DNA of 64,000 nt from Bacteroidales bacterium (GTDB taxonomy: Bacteria > Bacteroidota > Bacteroidia > Bacteroidales > F082): NCBI GenBank assembly GCA_024400455.1, contig JAKSMU010000004.1:158213-222212 (forward strand), in the 5' to 3' direction. The notes below the pieces were generated by a model. The model was not told where the DNA came from and did no database searches. It saw only the letters and a list, made by a program, of their open reading frames with translations. The position numbers were made by a program, and so were the translations under genes. The first letter of the stretch is position 1, and the number at the start of each line of letters is the position of its first letter. Of the stretch, positions 9,476-17,588 are shown in pieces.

Positions 9476-10156
9476 ATGGAAGAGAAAAAATCACCTAAAG
9501 CAAATCTTGAGAACAAGAAACTGATGTTCATACAGATAGGCTTAATCCTCAGCTTAGCAGTAGCATGGGCTGTCTTTGAAATGAAGAGTTATGACAAACG
9601 CGAAATCGACGAAAGTCTGCTCCGTTCAACAGAAGTGTTGGATGAAGAAATGGTGGAAATCACCAAACAAGACGAGCCGAAACCAGAACCAGTGGAAATG
9701 CCAAAGCAGACCACTCAGTTGGAAATCGTTGATGACGACGTAGAAGTTGAAGACATCGAAATCAATGCTGACGTTCAGCAGAACGAAGTCATCGAAGAAT
9801 ACGTTGCCCCAGAAATTGAAGAAGAAGAAGTCGTTGAACAAGAAATCTTCCAAATCGTTGAAGAGATGCCTTCTTTCCCTGGCGGCGAACAGAAACTTAT
9901 GGAATATGTAGGTAAAAACGTGAAATACCCTCAGATTGCCCGTGAAAGCGGCATTAAGGGCCGTGTGTTCGTCAGTTTCGTTGTCGAACCTGACGGTTCA
10001 GTTTCAAATGTTAAGGTACTCCGTGGCATCGGCGGTGGCTGCGACGAAGAAGCTATGCGCGTTGTCAAGTCAATGCCTAAGTGGAAACCTGGTAAACAGC
10101 GTGGTAAAGCAGTGCGTGTTTCCTACATGCTGCCTGTCAACTTCCAGCTGCAATAA
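9476..10156 (+). CDS. TonB-family energy transducer
   Basis: This 226-residue inner-membrane protein has one N-terminal transmembrane helix (about residues 16-36) and a long Glu/Pro/Val-rich periplasmic linker (about 45-125). A C-terminal TonB domain (about 135-226) contains FPGGEQKLMEYVGKNVKYP, GIKGRVFVSFVVEPDGSV and a final VSYMLPVNFQL strand. TonB proteins couple the ExbB-ExbD proton channel to outer-membrane TonB-dependent transporters. An ExbB/ExbD/ExbD operon lies 6-8 kb downstream and could be its partner, although they are not in one transcript. The linker is strikingly acidic rather than the usual Pro-Lys type. It has its own promoter and a strong terminator shared with convergent uvrC. 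Confidence 0.93.
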   Translation: MEEKKSPKANLENKKLMFIQIGLILSLAVAWAVFEMKSYDKREIDESLLRSTEVLDEEMVEITKQDEPKPEPVEMPKQTTQLEIVDDDVEVEDIEINADVQQNEVIEEYVAPEIEEEEVVEQEIFQIVEEMPSFPGGEQKLMEYVGKNVKYPQIARESGIKGRVFVSFVVEPDGSVSNVKVLRGIGGGCDEEAMRVVKSMPKWKPGKQRGKAVRVSYMLPVNFQLQ

Positions 10157-10175
10157 ACTAACACACATATGAATT

Positions 10176-10206
10176 AAAAAGAGTCGGCGAAACCGACTCT
10201 TTTTTT
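10176..10206. terminator. Bidirectional terminator between the TonB-family gene and uvrC
   Basis: A 12-bp stem AAAAAGAGTCGG / CCGACTCTTTTT with loop CGAAA has A and T runs on both sides, so it can act on both convergent transcripts. It overlaps the uvrC stop codon. Confidence 0.9.
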
Positions 10207-12016
10207 ATGCTTTTGAATGAAAATGTAAATAAACAAGTTTCGCCTTTGCCGGTCCAATCACTTCAGCAAGGCGCCCTTCACTCGCTTCTTTAATGTTTGC
10301 CACTGATTTCAATTCAAGCAGCAGTTTCTCGGCCGTTGCCTTTCCTATGCCTTTAATGTCAGCAAGTTCGGAATGCATGAAACCTTTCTCGAATTTCTTG
10401 CGGTGATGCGTGATGGCGAATCGGTGAACCTCATCCTGAATGCAAGTCAGCAAACGAAACAATTCGGAATTCAGCTTCACGCCAACCACTTTGGGCGGGA
10501 AACCATACAGCATTTCGTTGGTGCGGTGACGGTCATCCTTCACTAGACCTGCAATCGGGATTTCAACATGCAGTTCGTCCTCAATCACTTGCCTTACAAC
10601 CTCCATTTGCCCCTTGCCACCATCAGTGATGATTAGGTTCGGCAAAGGCTGACCTTCGGCAATGAGGCGCGAATAACGGCGACGTACCACTTCCTTCATC
10701 GAAGCATAATCATCAGGGCCGACGACCGTCTTGATATCAAAATGACGGTAAGCACTTTTATTCGGTTTGCCGTTGACAAACTGCACCATAGCCGCTACAG
10801 GATAATCACCTTGGAAATTGGAATTATCAAAACACTCAATCACCTCAGGCAAAGCAGGCAAACCCAACGATTCTTTCAGCTGATTCAGCACCTGCTTTTG
10901 GTGGCGCTCAGGGTCGACAAGCGAACGCTGACGTTCTAAATCTATCTTATATTGTGCAGCATTGCGACGCGAAAGCTCCAAAAGCTGTTTCTTATCGCCA
11001 CGCTGCGGAATGGTAAATTCAACATTATCAAGAGCAAAATCCAATTTCACGGGAACAATGATTTCGTGCGCATGATTACCCATCTGCTGATGCAATTCCG
11101 TGACGGCCAAAAGCAGCAATTCCTCAGCCGTTTCTTCCAATCGGCGTTTCATTTCAAAGGAATGCGACTGGATGACAGCACCGTCCACCACCTTCATGTA
11201 ATTCACATAAAACGACTCGTTATCATCAATGTAGGAAAAGACCTCGACATTATGAATCGTTGTGCTGACCACCGTCGAACGGCTACGGTAGTTTTCCAAC
11301 AAATCGTATTTTTCCTTGATTACCTGCGCTTTTTCAAACTCCATACGTGAAGCACAATCCATCATCTGCGCCTTCAAATCGCGCAAAACCGACTGCAAAT
11401 TGCCACGCACAATCTCCTTGATTTCGGCAATCATCTTCCCATAATCCTCTTGCGAAACATAACCCTCGCATGGGCCACCGCATTTATGAATATGGAAATC
11501 GAGGCAGACTTTGTATTTACCTTTTTCGACATTTTGCACCGTGAGCGGCGTGCGGCAGGAACGCATCTGATAAGCCTGTCCCAACAAATCCAAAAGGATA
11601 TGCGCCGTGCGCACCGATGGATAAGGGCCGAAATAATCGGAACCATCATTTACCTTCTTGCGGGTCAGGAAAACGCGTGGAAACGGCTCGTTTTTAACGC
11701 ACAGCCAAGGATAAGTCTTATCGTCCTTGAGCAAGATGTTATAACGCGGCTTGTATTGCTTGATCATCGTGTTTTCAAGCAATAAAGCCTCCGATTCGGA
11801 ATCCACAATGCTGTATTCCAAATCGGCAATCTTGCTCACCAAGACCTTTGTCTTGCCAAACTGTTCCTTATTAAAATAGCTGGAAACACGCCGTTTCAGG
11901 TTCTTTGCCTTACCAACATAAATCAACTCACCGTCTTTGTCGAAGTAACGGTATACGCCCGGTTTCGATGGCAAAACGGCCAATTTCGATTTTATGTTTT
12001 CAGACAAATCTATCAT
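10205..12016 (-). CDS. uvrC: UvrABC excinuclease subunit C
   Basis: UvrC makes both incisions around a lesion in nucleotide excision repair. The 603-residue length is standard (E. coli 610). The GIY-YIG nuclease domain is at about residues 15-95, with PGVYRYF and LIYVGKAKNLKRRV. The UVR helix pair that contacts UvrB is near 205-240 (MEFEKAQVIKEKYDLLENY). The RNase H-like endonuclease domain is central to C-terminal, with CFDNSNFQGDYPVAAMV and ITDGGKGQ. A tandem helix-hairpin-helix closes the protein (IKGIGKATAEKLL). No -7 box is visible in the short gap to thiL, so expression probably reads through from thiL. A palindromic repeat lies in that gap. Confidence 0.97.
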   Translation of the reverse strand: MIDLSENIKSKLAVLPSKPGVYRYFDKDGELIYVGKAKNLKRRVSSYFNKEQFGKTKVLVSKIADLEYSIVDSESEALLLENTMIKQYKPRYNILLKDDKTYPWLCVKNEPFPRVFLTRKKVNDGSDYFGPYPSVRTAHILLDLLGQAYQMRSCRTPLTVQNVEKGKYKVCLDFHIHKCGGPCEGYVSQEDYGKMIAEIKEIVRGNLQSVLRDLKAQMMDCASRMEFEKAQVIKEKYDLLENYRSRSTVVSTTIHNVEVFSYIDDNESFYVNYMKVVDGAVIQSHSFEMKRRLEETAEELLLLAVTELHQQMGNHAHEIIVPVKLDFALDNVEFTIPQRGDKKQLLELSRRNAAQYKIDLERQRSLVDPERHQKQVLNQLKESLGLPALPEVIECFDNSNFQGDYPVAAMVQFVNGKPNKSAYRHFDIKTVVGPDDYASMKEVVRRRYSRLIAEGQPLPNLIITDGGKGQMEVVRQVIEDELHVEIPIAGLVKDDRHRTNEMLYGFPPKVVGVKLNSELFRLLTCIQDEVHRFAITHHRKKFEKGFMHSELADIKGIGKATAEKLLLELKSVANIKEASEGRLAEVIGPAKAKLVYLHFHSKA

Positions 12017-12030
12017 GTCCTAATCGTGTT

Positions 12031-12056
12031 TGAGACGCGATGAATCGCATCTCTAC
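12031..12056. repeat. Dispersed palindromic repeat, copy 1
   Basis: On the minus strand the core reads GTAGAGATGCGA TTCA TCGCGTCTC, a 9-bp stem with one G-T pair. It lies between thiL and uvrC and touches the thiL stop codon. A close relative is present at 54048-54075. Confidence 0.6.
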
Positions 12057-13114
12057 TAATCTTTCTTTTTCATGTGGTCCCAGCCTTGCGCTTTCAGTGG
12101 GAAAACATGCAAATCGTTGGTCACCATTTCGGCAACGCCTTTATCTTCAGTCATATAGCCGATGACCGAGACATCAGATGAAATGGTCTTTATCTTTTCG
12201 TAATCCTTCTGGTCGATGGTGAAAAGCAGTTCATAGTCCTCTCCCCCGCTCAATGCGGCAATGCTTGGCACAATGTCGAAATCTTTCGACAGTTTCACCG
12301 TCGTCGGGTCCATCGGGATTTTGTCTTCATACAACTGGCAACCCACGCCCGACTGCTTGCAGAGATGCAGAATTTCGGAAGCCAAGCCATCGGAAATGTC
12401 AATCATCGAGGTCGGCTTGATGCCTAATTCCTTCAGTTGCGCCACAATGTCCTTGCGCGCTTCGGGCTTCAGCTGACGTTCAAGCACATAATCCAAGCCT
12501 TCCAATTTCGGCTGCATATTCGGATTGGCCAGAAATTCAGCCTTTTCGCGTTCCAAAATCAGCAGGCCAATGTAGGCGCCGCCCAAATCGCCGCTCACGC
12601 AAAGCAAATCGTTTTTCTTGGCGCCATTGCGGTAAACGATGTCTTCTTCCTTCGCCTTGCCGATGACCGTGATGGAAATCACAAGACCGGCCTTGCTGCT
12701 TGTCGTGTCGCCACCGACCATATCGACATTATAACGTTCGCAGGCCAAACGGATGCCGGCATACAGTTCGTCCAAAGCCTCGACGGAATAGCGATTCGAG
12801 ACACCCAATCCGACCACAATCTGGGTTGGCGTGCCATTCATGGCATAAATGTCAGAGAAATTGGTCACAGCGGCCTTGTAGCCCAAGTGTTTCAGAGGCG
12901 TATAAGTCATGTCGAAATGAATGCCTTCAATCATCATATCGACGGAGACCAAAGTGCGCTCGCCTTCATGATTGATGACTGCGGCATCGTCTCCGACACC
13001 TTTCAGACTCGATTCGTTCCGCAATGGGAACTCTTGAGTCAACTGGTCGATAAGTCCGAACTCTCCAAGTTCATCGAGTTCCGTTCTTTTGATTTCTTCT
13101 TCGTTGTCTTGCAT
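12056..13114 (-). CDS. thiL: Thiamine-monophosphate kinase
   Basis: ThiL phosphorylates thiamine monophosphate to the cofactor thiamine diphosphate. The family signatures are clear: GVGDDAAVI near residues 40-48, then VSVDMMIEGIHFDM with the metal-binding Asp, plus the later VGGDTTSSKAG and MIDISDGLASE motifs. I place the start at 13114, giving 352 residues. A TACTTTTG -7 box sits 20 bases upstream of this ATG, and a longer reading would begin upstream of that promoter and run into the tRNA terminator. It is probably transcribed with uvrC. Confidence 0.95.
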   Translation of the reverse strand: MQDNEEEIKRTELDELGEFGLIDQLTQEFPLRNESSLKGVGDDAAVINHEGERTLVSVDMMIEGIHFDMTYTPLKHLGYKAAVTNFSDIYAMNGTPTQIVVGLGVSNRYSVEALDELYAGIRLACERYNVDMVGGDTTSSKAGLVISITVIGKAKEEDIVYRNGAKKNDLLCVSGDLGGAYIGLLILEREKAEFLANPNMQPKLEGLDYVLERQLKPEARKDIVAQLKELGIKPTSMIDISDGLASEILHLCKQSGVGCQLYEDKIPMDPTTVKLSKDFDIVPSIAALSGGEDYELLFTIDQKDYEKIKTISSDVSVIGYMTEDKGVAEMVTNDLHVFPLKAQGWDHMKKKD

Positions 13115-13134
13115 GGTATTCTTGAAATAATGTG

Positions 13135-13142
13135 CAAAAGTA
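13135..13142 (-). promoter_or_regulatory. Promoter -7 box for thiL-uvrC
   Basis: The minus strand reads TACTTTTG, predicting a leader of about 16 bases before the thiL ATG at 13114. It decides the start of thiL. Confidence 0.7.
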
Positions 13143-13153
13143 AAATAAAAACG

Positions 13154-13177
13154 AAAAAAGCAGAGCCAAAACTCTGC
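13154..13177 (-). terminator. Terminator after the CAU-anticodon tRNA
   Basis: The minus strand shows GCAGAG / CTCTGC with a 6-base loop followed by six T. It lies just downstream of the tRNA and just before the thiL promoter. Confidence 0.8.
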
Positions 13178-13186
13178 ATTTTCTAG

Positions 13187-13260
13187 TGGTCCCACTAGGA
13201 CTTGAACCTAGGACCTACTGATTATGAGTCAGTTGCTCTAACCAACTGCGCTATAGGACC
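13187..13260 (-). tRNA. tRNA with anticodon CAU (elongator Met or Ile2)
   Basis: A 74-base cloverleaf folds on the minus strand: acceptor GGTCCTA / TGGGACC, anticodon stem ACTGA / TCAGT with loop CTCATAA, and T arm CTAGG / CCTAG with TTCAAGT. The discriminator is A and CCA is not encoded. The anticodon is CAU, which sequence alone cannot assign between elongator Met and lysidine-modified Ile. It is not an initiator, since the first acceptor pair is G-C and the initiator anticodon-stem G-C run is absent. The D stem has one mismatch (GCGC / GAGC). Confidence 0.93.
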
Positions 13261-13315
13261 GCAAAAACCGAACAAAAACAATAATTTGTTTGTTATTTAC
13301 TTGCTTTTTGCGCTG

Positions 13316-13323
13316 CAAAGTTA
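13316..13323 (-). promoter_or_regulatory. Promoter -7 box for the CAU tRNA
   Basis: The minus strand reads TAACTTTG, 55 bases before the mature tRNA. It lies in an inverted repeat CTGCAAA (13314-13320) / TTTGCAG (13328-13334) between divergent genes. Confidence 0.5.
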
Positions 13324-13363
13324 CAAATTTGCAGAAAATTTGAAAGGAAAAAACTGAATAAAT

Positions 13364-14014
13364 ATGACAGCAAAAATAAAAAACATCATTTTTGACCTCG
13401 GCGGCGTTATTCTCGGCATCGACGAACAACTGACTTTCAACGAATTGAAAAAAGCCGGCTTTACCGATATGGAATTGCTACAATCGCCGGAAATCATCAA
13501 TCTGCTCAGCAAATTCGACACGGGTGTTTACACGGCCAAGACCTTCCGCAAAAAACTGAAGGCAGCCCTCAACGTCAGCAAGATGACTGATGAGAAATTT
13601 GATTCCATCTGGAATGCCATGCTGCTCGACATTCCGAGAGAGCGTATCGAAGCCATCGAAAAGGTGAAGAAACACTACAAGATTTTCTTAGCGAGCAATT
13701 CCAACGAAATCCATTACGACCTTTATGTCAGGGACTTGCAGTTGCGTTTCGGCTATCAGGAATTTGACGAGCTTTTCAACAAGGCCTATTTCTCATTCGA
13801 CATCCACATGGAAAAGCCCGACCCGCGTTTCTTTGAATTCATTCTCGACCACGAAGGCCTCAATCCGGAAGAGACGCTTTTCATCGACGACACAGCCGAA
13901 AACATCGAAGCCGCCCAGAAACTCGGCATCAAAACCTACCACATCCGCCGCGACGAACTTGTAAGAAACTTATTCAACAATGGCATCCTGAAAAACGACA
14001 TTGCGATTGAGTAA
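13364..14014 (+). CDS. HAD-superfamily hydrolase, IA subfamily
   Basis: This 216-residue cytoplasmic protein has all four HAD phosphatase motifs. Motif I is IIFDLGGVIL near residues 7-16 with the nucleophilic Asp (the second acid/base Asp of DxD is replaced by Gly, as is common in this subgroup). Motif II is FLASNSNE, motif III is the Lys in MEKPDPRFF, and motif IV is FIDDTAENIEAA. It belongs to the group annotated as HAD-IA variant 3, often sugar-phosphate or nucleotide phosphatases; the substrate cannot be read from sequence. It stands alone between a divergent tRNA and convergent dusB. Confidence 0.88.
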   Translation: MTAKIKNIIFDLGGVILGIDEQLTFNELKKAGFTDMELLQSPEIINLLSKFDTGVYTAKTFRKKLKAALNVSKMTDEKFDSIWNAMLLDIPRERIEAIEKVKKHYKIFLASNSNEIHYDLYVRDLQLRFGYQEFDELFNKAYFSFDIHMEKPDPRFFEFILDHEGLNPEETLFIDDTAENIEAAQKLGIKTYHIRRDELVRNLFNNGILKNDIAIE

Positions 14015-14020
14015 GCATAC

Positions 14021-15004
14021 TTATTGACCAATATAATTCTCACCAATCTCATCAAGCAGCTGGCGGACTTCGTCAGCTGTTTTCACTTCCATCAGGCGCA
14101 TCTTGAAAGGCTTGAAATTGGGCAGTCCCTTGAAATAAGACGTCCAGTGCTTGCGGATTTCGATGACGGCAATGTATTCGTTTTTCCACTCCACCGACCG
14201 TTCGAAATGGATTCGCGCAATGCGGATGCGTTCCGCAACATCAGGCTCGGCAACGATTTCGCCTGTGTCCAAATATTTCCTAATCTGCTCAAAAATCCAA
14301 GGATTACCATAAGAAGCACGGCCAATCATCAAGCCATCAACTCCGTAAGTGTCTTTAAAATGTTTGGCCAAAGGTCCATCCACCACATCGCCATTGCCGA
14401 TAATCGGAATCGTCATGCGCGGATTGTTTTTCACCTCGCCAATCAAAGTCCAATCAGCCGGTTCACTATATTTTGTCGTGCGCAGACGGCCATGAATAGT
14501 CAAGGCAGCAATGCCCACATCCTGCAAGCGCTCGGCAATATCAACGATTTCGCGATGATCCTCATCATAACCGAGACGCGTTTTCACCGTGACTGGCGTT
14601 TTTACAGCTTCAACCACAGCCTTGGTAATGGCTACCATCTTCGGAATATCGTTCATGATGCCCGAACCAGCGCCTTTTGAAGCGATTTTCTTCACCGGAC
14701 AGCCGAAATTGATGTCAATCACATCGGGATGCGCGGTCTCAGCATAACGCGCAGCTTCCACCATCGGGTCAACGGCATTGCCGAAAATCTGAACGCCGAA
14801 AGGCCTTTCAAACTCGCAGAAATCAAGTTTTTTGACACTTTTCACTGCATCACGAATCAAGCCATCGGCTGAAATGAACTCGGAATATACCATATCGGCG
14901 CCAAACATCTTGCAGACATAGCGGAAAGGCGGGTCGGTGACATCCTCCATAGGTGCCAAAAACAAGGGGTAACGTTCAAATTCAATGTTTCCGATTTTGA
15001 GCAT
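14021..15004 (-). CDS. dusB: tRNA-dihydrouridine synthase, DusB type
   Basis: Dus enzymes are FMN-dependent and reduce uridines in the tRNA D loop. The protein begins with a beta/alpha barrel: FLAPMEDVTDPPFR near residues 14-27, DINFGCPVKKIASKGAGSG with the catalytic Cys, VKTRLGYDE, and GLMIGRASYGNPWIF for phosphate binding. A C-terminal helical tRNA-binding domain follows. I place the start at 15004 (327 residues). A TATTTTTG -7 box occupies 15023-15030, so the more upstream ATG would lie within the promoter. It diverges from the CPBP protease gene. Confidence 0.94.
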   Translation of the reverse strand: MLKIGNIEFERYPLFLAPMEDVTDPPFRYVCKMFGADMVYSEFISADGLIRDAVKSVKKLDFCEFERPFGVQIFGNAVDPMVEAARYAETAHPDVIDINFGCPVKKIASKGAGSGIMNDIPKMVAITKAVVEAVKTPVTVKTRLGYDEDHREIVDIAERLQDVGIAALTIHGRLRTTKYSEPADWTLIGEVKNNPRMTIPIIGNGDVVDGPLAKHFKDTYGVDGLMIGRASYGNPWIFEQIRKYLDTGEIVAEPDVAERIRIARIHFERSVEWKNEYIAVIEIRKHWTSYFKGLPNFKPFKMRLMEVKTADEVRQLLDEIGENYIGQ

Positions 15005-15022
15005 CAGCGATAAATTTTGCGG

Positions 15023-15030
15023 CAAAAATA
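15023..15030 (-). promoter_or_regulatory. Promoter -7 box for dusB
   Basis: The minus strand reads TATTTTTG; the predicted leader to the ATG at 15004 is about 14 bases. Confidence 0.7.
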
Positions 15031-15052
15031 CGAAATCAAAGGAAACAAAGCT

Positions 15053-15060
15053 TACTTTTG
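15053..15060 (+). promoter_or_regulatory. Promoter -7 box for the CPBP protease gene
   Basis: TACTTTTG, 15 bases before the ATG at 15076. It supports that start over an upstream TTG at 15058. Confidence 0.65.
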
Positions 15061-15075
15061 CAAAAAGTCTACATC

Positions 15076-15948
15076 ATGTCATTCATCACAGCGAAACCAA
15101 CAGAAACATCTTTAGGCAAAAAAATCTTTTTATACTTATTCCTTTTATTATTTGGCCTGATTTTCGGAAGTCTGATTTCAATACTCATTTCCACATTCGG
15201 TCACGGCAGCGTCAATTCCCTAAGATGGGGCCAAGCCATCAGTTCGACCTTTCTCTTCGTCATCCCGCCAATCGGGCTTTATGTCTTCACGCGCCAAAAG
15301 CCCTTCAAACAGATAGGATTCACCAAACCGAACAATCTACTGATTGCACTCATCGGTATCATCCTCATGTTTGCTGCCATGCCGCTGACTAGCCAGCTGA
15401 CTGTTTGGAACGAAAGCATGCAATTGCCAGACTTTCTGTCAAAAATCGAGGAAATCATGAAACTGGCCGAAGAACAAGCACAACAGATGACAGAGCAGAT
15501 GCTTAATGTAAATACATTTGGCGGACTTTTGTCAAATCTTATCGTCATTGCGCTTATTGCAGCCATCGGCGAAGAACTGACTTTCAGAGGCGTCATACAG
15601 CAGTTCTTGACAAAAGTATGTAAAAACGCACATGTTGCAATCATATTAAGCGCAGCCATTTTTTCTGCCATCCATTTCCAATTTTACGGATTCCTGCCAA
15701 GAATGATGTTGGGCATTTTATTAGGTTATTTCTTTTTCATGACCAAATCACTTTGGACAAGCATCCTCATGCATTTTGCCAACAACGCTTTTGCAGTCAT
15801 TGCCTACTACCTAAATAACATCGGTGCAATGGACATTGATGTTGACAGCGTTGGAACCGCACCTTGGTACATCACTATCGCAAGTGCGATTGTTTGTATT
15901 GCAATAATGATTATTTCATGGCGCAAGACAATTCCGGAGAACGACTGA
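15076..15948 (+). CDS. CPBP-family intramembrane metalloprotease (Abi/Rce1-like)
   Basis: This 290-residue multi-pass membrane protein has about seven hydrophobic segments. The CPBP catalytic motifs are present: EELTFRG (EExxxR) near the middle, then AIHFQFYG and, about 45 residues later, LMHFANNAFA, which supplies the second His and the Asn. Members cleave prenylated proteins or act in bacteriocin immunity and membrane-protein processing; no substrate is evident here. The segment between the third and fourth helices is rich in Gln/Glu/Met (EEQAQQMTEQM). The start is set by a TACTTTTG promoter 15 bases upstream, and a strong terminator follows the gene. Confidence 0.9.
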   Translation: MSFITAKPTETSLGKKIFLYLFLLLFGLIFGSLISILISTFGHGSVNSLRWGQAISSTFLFVIPPIGLYVFTRQKPFKQIGFTKPNNLLIALIGIILMFAAMPLTSQLTVWNESMQLPDFLSKIEEIMKLAEEQAQQMTEQMLNVNTFGGLLSNLIVIALIAAIGEELTFRGVIQQFLTKVCKNAHVAIILSAAIFSAIHFQFYGFLPRMMLGILLGYFFFMTKSLWTSILMHFANNAFAVIAYYLNNIGAMDIDVDSVGTAPWYITIASAIVCIAIMIISWRKTIPEND

Positions 15949-16029
15949 TGTCAAGCAAAATAATTAGTACAAAGACTCTTTAAATAGCAGATACGGGGCA
16001 ATTAAAGTGATAACGTACACTATCCAACA

Positions 16030-16060
16030 AAAAAAGGATGGCTTTCACCATCCTTTTTTT
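16030..16060. terminator. Bidirectional terminator between the CPBP gene and the exbD operon
   Basis: An 11-bp stem AAAAAGGATGG / CCATCCTTTTT with loop CTTTCA and flanking A/T runs. It serves both convergent units. Confidence 0.9.
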
Positions 16061-16081
16061 CATACATATCAGATAATGTAA

Positions 16082-16555
16082 TTATTTCTGATTTTCAAGA
16101 ACGCTACCCTTGAGCGTGGTGTAGTTGATACGGAATGCACCAACCTTACGGAGCTCCTGCTTCACGTCGGTGACGACACCCATACGGGTATCTTTGTGCA
16201 CCTTCAGAGCAGTTGTCAGCAGCGGGCGGTCAGCTTCAGCACGTGTTTCACGCTCTTTCATAATCCAGTCGGCGATATCGTCCGGACGGGCGAAAGCATC
16301 GTCAAGTTGGATACGTGATTCGGTACCGAGTTTGGTATCACGCGGAGGGCCGATGTAGATGCTACTCACCAAAGCCTTCTTTTCGAGTTTCTGGATTTCA
16401 GAAGCCTTAGGCATGGCGGTCTTGACTTTCAGTTCAACGTCACGCATTGATGTGGTAATCATGAAGAAGAAAATCAACATGTAAACGATATCCGGCAGTG
16501 ATGAGGTGCTCACTTGTGGCACTTCCTTGCTACCTTCTTTTCTGAATTTACCCAT
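16082..16555 (-). CDS. ExbD/TolR-family biopolymer transport protein (second of two)
   Basis: This 157-residue protein has one N-terminal transmembrane helix with the conserved proton-path Asp (TSSLPDIVYMLIFFFMITT, about residues 17-35) and a periplasmic domain. ExbD pairs with ExbB to form the proton-motive channel that drives TonB. It ends the operon ExbB, four-helix protein, ExbD, ExbD, with gaps of 12-13 bases. Paired ExbD genes are usual in Bacteroidota TonB systems. The periplasmic part ends with VKQELRKVGAFRINYTT. Confidence 0.93.
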   Translation of the reverse strand: MGKFRKEGSKEVPQVSTSSLPDIVYMLIFFFMITTSMRDVELKVKTAMPKASEIQKLEKKALVSSIYIGPPRDTKLGTESRIQLDDAFARPDDIADWIMKERETRAEADRPLLTTALKVHKDTRMGVVTDVKQELRKVGAFRINYTTLKGSVLENQK

Positions 16556-16568
16556 AGTCTATCCTCCT

Positions 16569-17138
16569 TTAATTATTACCGTACACAACAGGTTCTGCTT
16601 CACTGACACGAACCGGCACAGCATCATTAATAGCTTTAGTTTGATCTTCGTTGAGTTGGTCGAGATGCTTGTGGAATTTCTGCACAGCCATCTCTTCCTT
16701 CAGTTCATTGAAGGCACGTGCCAACTCATTCTGCACACTGATATACATAGCATACGAAGTACCGCGGTCATTCTGCAAGGAAATAACGCCCTTCGACATC
16801 AAAACGTCACCAACGAGGTCGAAGCTCTTGGTTTCGACTTCAGGAGCAGTTGGGTCGTTTGGACGTGGGGTCATGAACTCCTTGGCCTGGTCTTTCAGCA
16901 GTGAAATGTCAGAAGGACGGCCATTGACCAACAGTCTATCGTTTTTGTTAATCAAAACATTCATCACATTTCTTTCCTTGACCTTCACGTCTTCGTCATT
17001 GACTTCGACAGGAGGAGGCAGACGACGGGTGATACCATAGTCAACGTCCATAGATGTGGTCATCAGGAAGAAACACAATAGCAAGAATGCTATGTCAGCC
17101 TGCGAACTCGAGTTAATTTCTGGAACTTTCTTGGCCAT
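16569..17138 (-). CDS. ExbD/TolR-family biopolymer transport protein (first of two)
   Basis: This 189-residue ExbD-type protein has an N-terminal helix that holds the conserved Asp (SSSQADIAFLLLCFFLMTTS, about residues 10-29), followed directly by the amphipathic DYGITRRLPPP stretch. It is longer than its neighbour and has a Lys/Glu-rich helical tail (about 135-175) and a C-terminal VSEAEPVVYGNN. It probably forms a heteromeric ExbD pair with the next gene and works with the ExbB upstream. Confidence 0.93.
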   Translation of the reverse strand: MAKKVPEINSSSQADIAFLLLCFFLMTTSMDVDYGITRRLPPPVEVNDEDVKVKERNVMNVLINKNDRLLVNGRPSDISLLKDQAKEFMTPRPNDPTAPEVETKSFDLVGDVLMSKGVISLQNDRGTSYAMYISVQNELARAFNELKEEMAVQKFHKHLDQLNEDQTKAINDAVPVRVSEAEPVVYGNN

Positions 17139-17150
17139 GATGAAGTGTTT

Positions 17151-17576
17151 TTATTTACCTGATTTAATAACTGAATAGAGGATGCAGAGAATGCTGACTC
17201 CAAGTGTTACATAGAAGAAATCGAGGCCAAATTCGACTAAACCATGGGTTTTGCCCGAATAGAGGGTTTCACCAGCCTGATAAGGAATGTCGAAACTGCC
17301 TTTTGACATAATAAATGCTACAACTCCAATAACAACAATTGCACCAATTGCAAATAAAATCTTCTTGCCATTGATACCTTTGACAACGCCGGAAATAATG
17401 ACAGAGAGCAATGCGATAACGATGCCAAGTATAATCAAGATGTAGCCCCAATTCAGGATAATTGACGTGCGGGAATCACTTCCAAGGTCCATGTAGAAAT
17501 ACACGGCCAAGGCAACAGTGATGATAGCCAGCACGGCAAGAACCCACTTACCGATGTTTGAAAGCTTACCGTTCAT
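17151..17576 (-). CDS. Four-helix membrane protein in the ExbB-ExbD operon
   Basis: This 141-residue protein has four predicted transmembrane segments (about residues 10-29, 37-65, 69-90 and 112-137) joined by short loops. I recognise no enzymatic motif. Its position between exbB and exbD, 12 bases from each, suggests an accessory or structural component of the same energising complex. Unnamed small membrane proteins at this place recur in Bacteroidota ExbB-ExbD-ExbD operons, so a conserved role is likely, but its function is unassigned. Confidence 0.8.
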   Translation of the reverse strand: MNGKLSNIGKWVLAVLAIITVALAVYFYMDLGSDSRTSIILNWGYILIILGIVIALLSVIISGVVKGINGKKILFAIGAIVVIGVVAFIMSKGSFDIPYQAGETLYSGKTHGLVEFGLDFFYVTLGVSILCILYSVIKSGK

Positions 17577-17588
17577 GATTATTACTTA

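Noticed and set aside
12437..13186. Long plus-strand open frame opposite thiL
   Set aside because: It lies antisense to a gene with clear ThiL motifs, has no recognisable domain, and runs across the terminator into the tRNA. It is a shadow of thiL codon structure.
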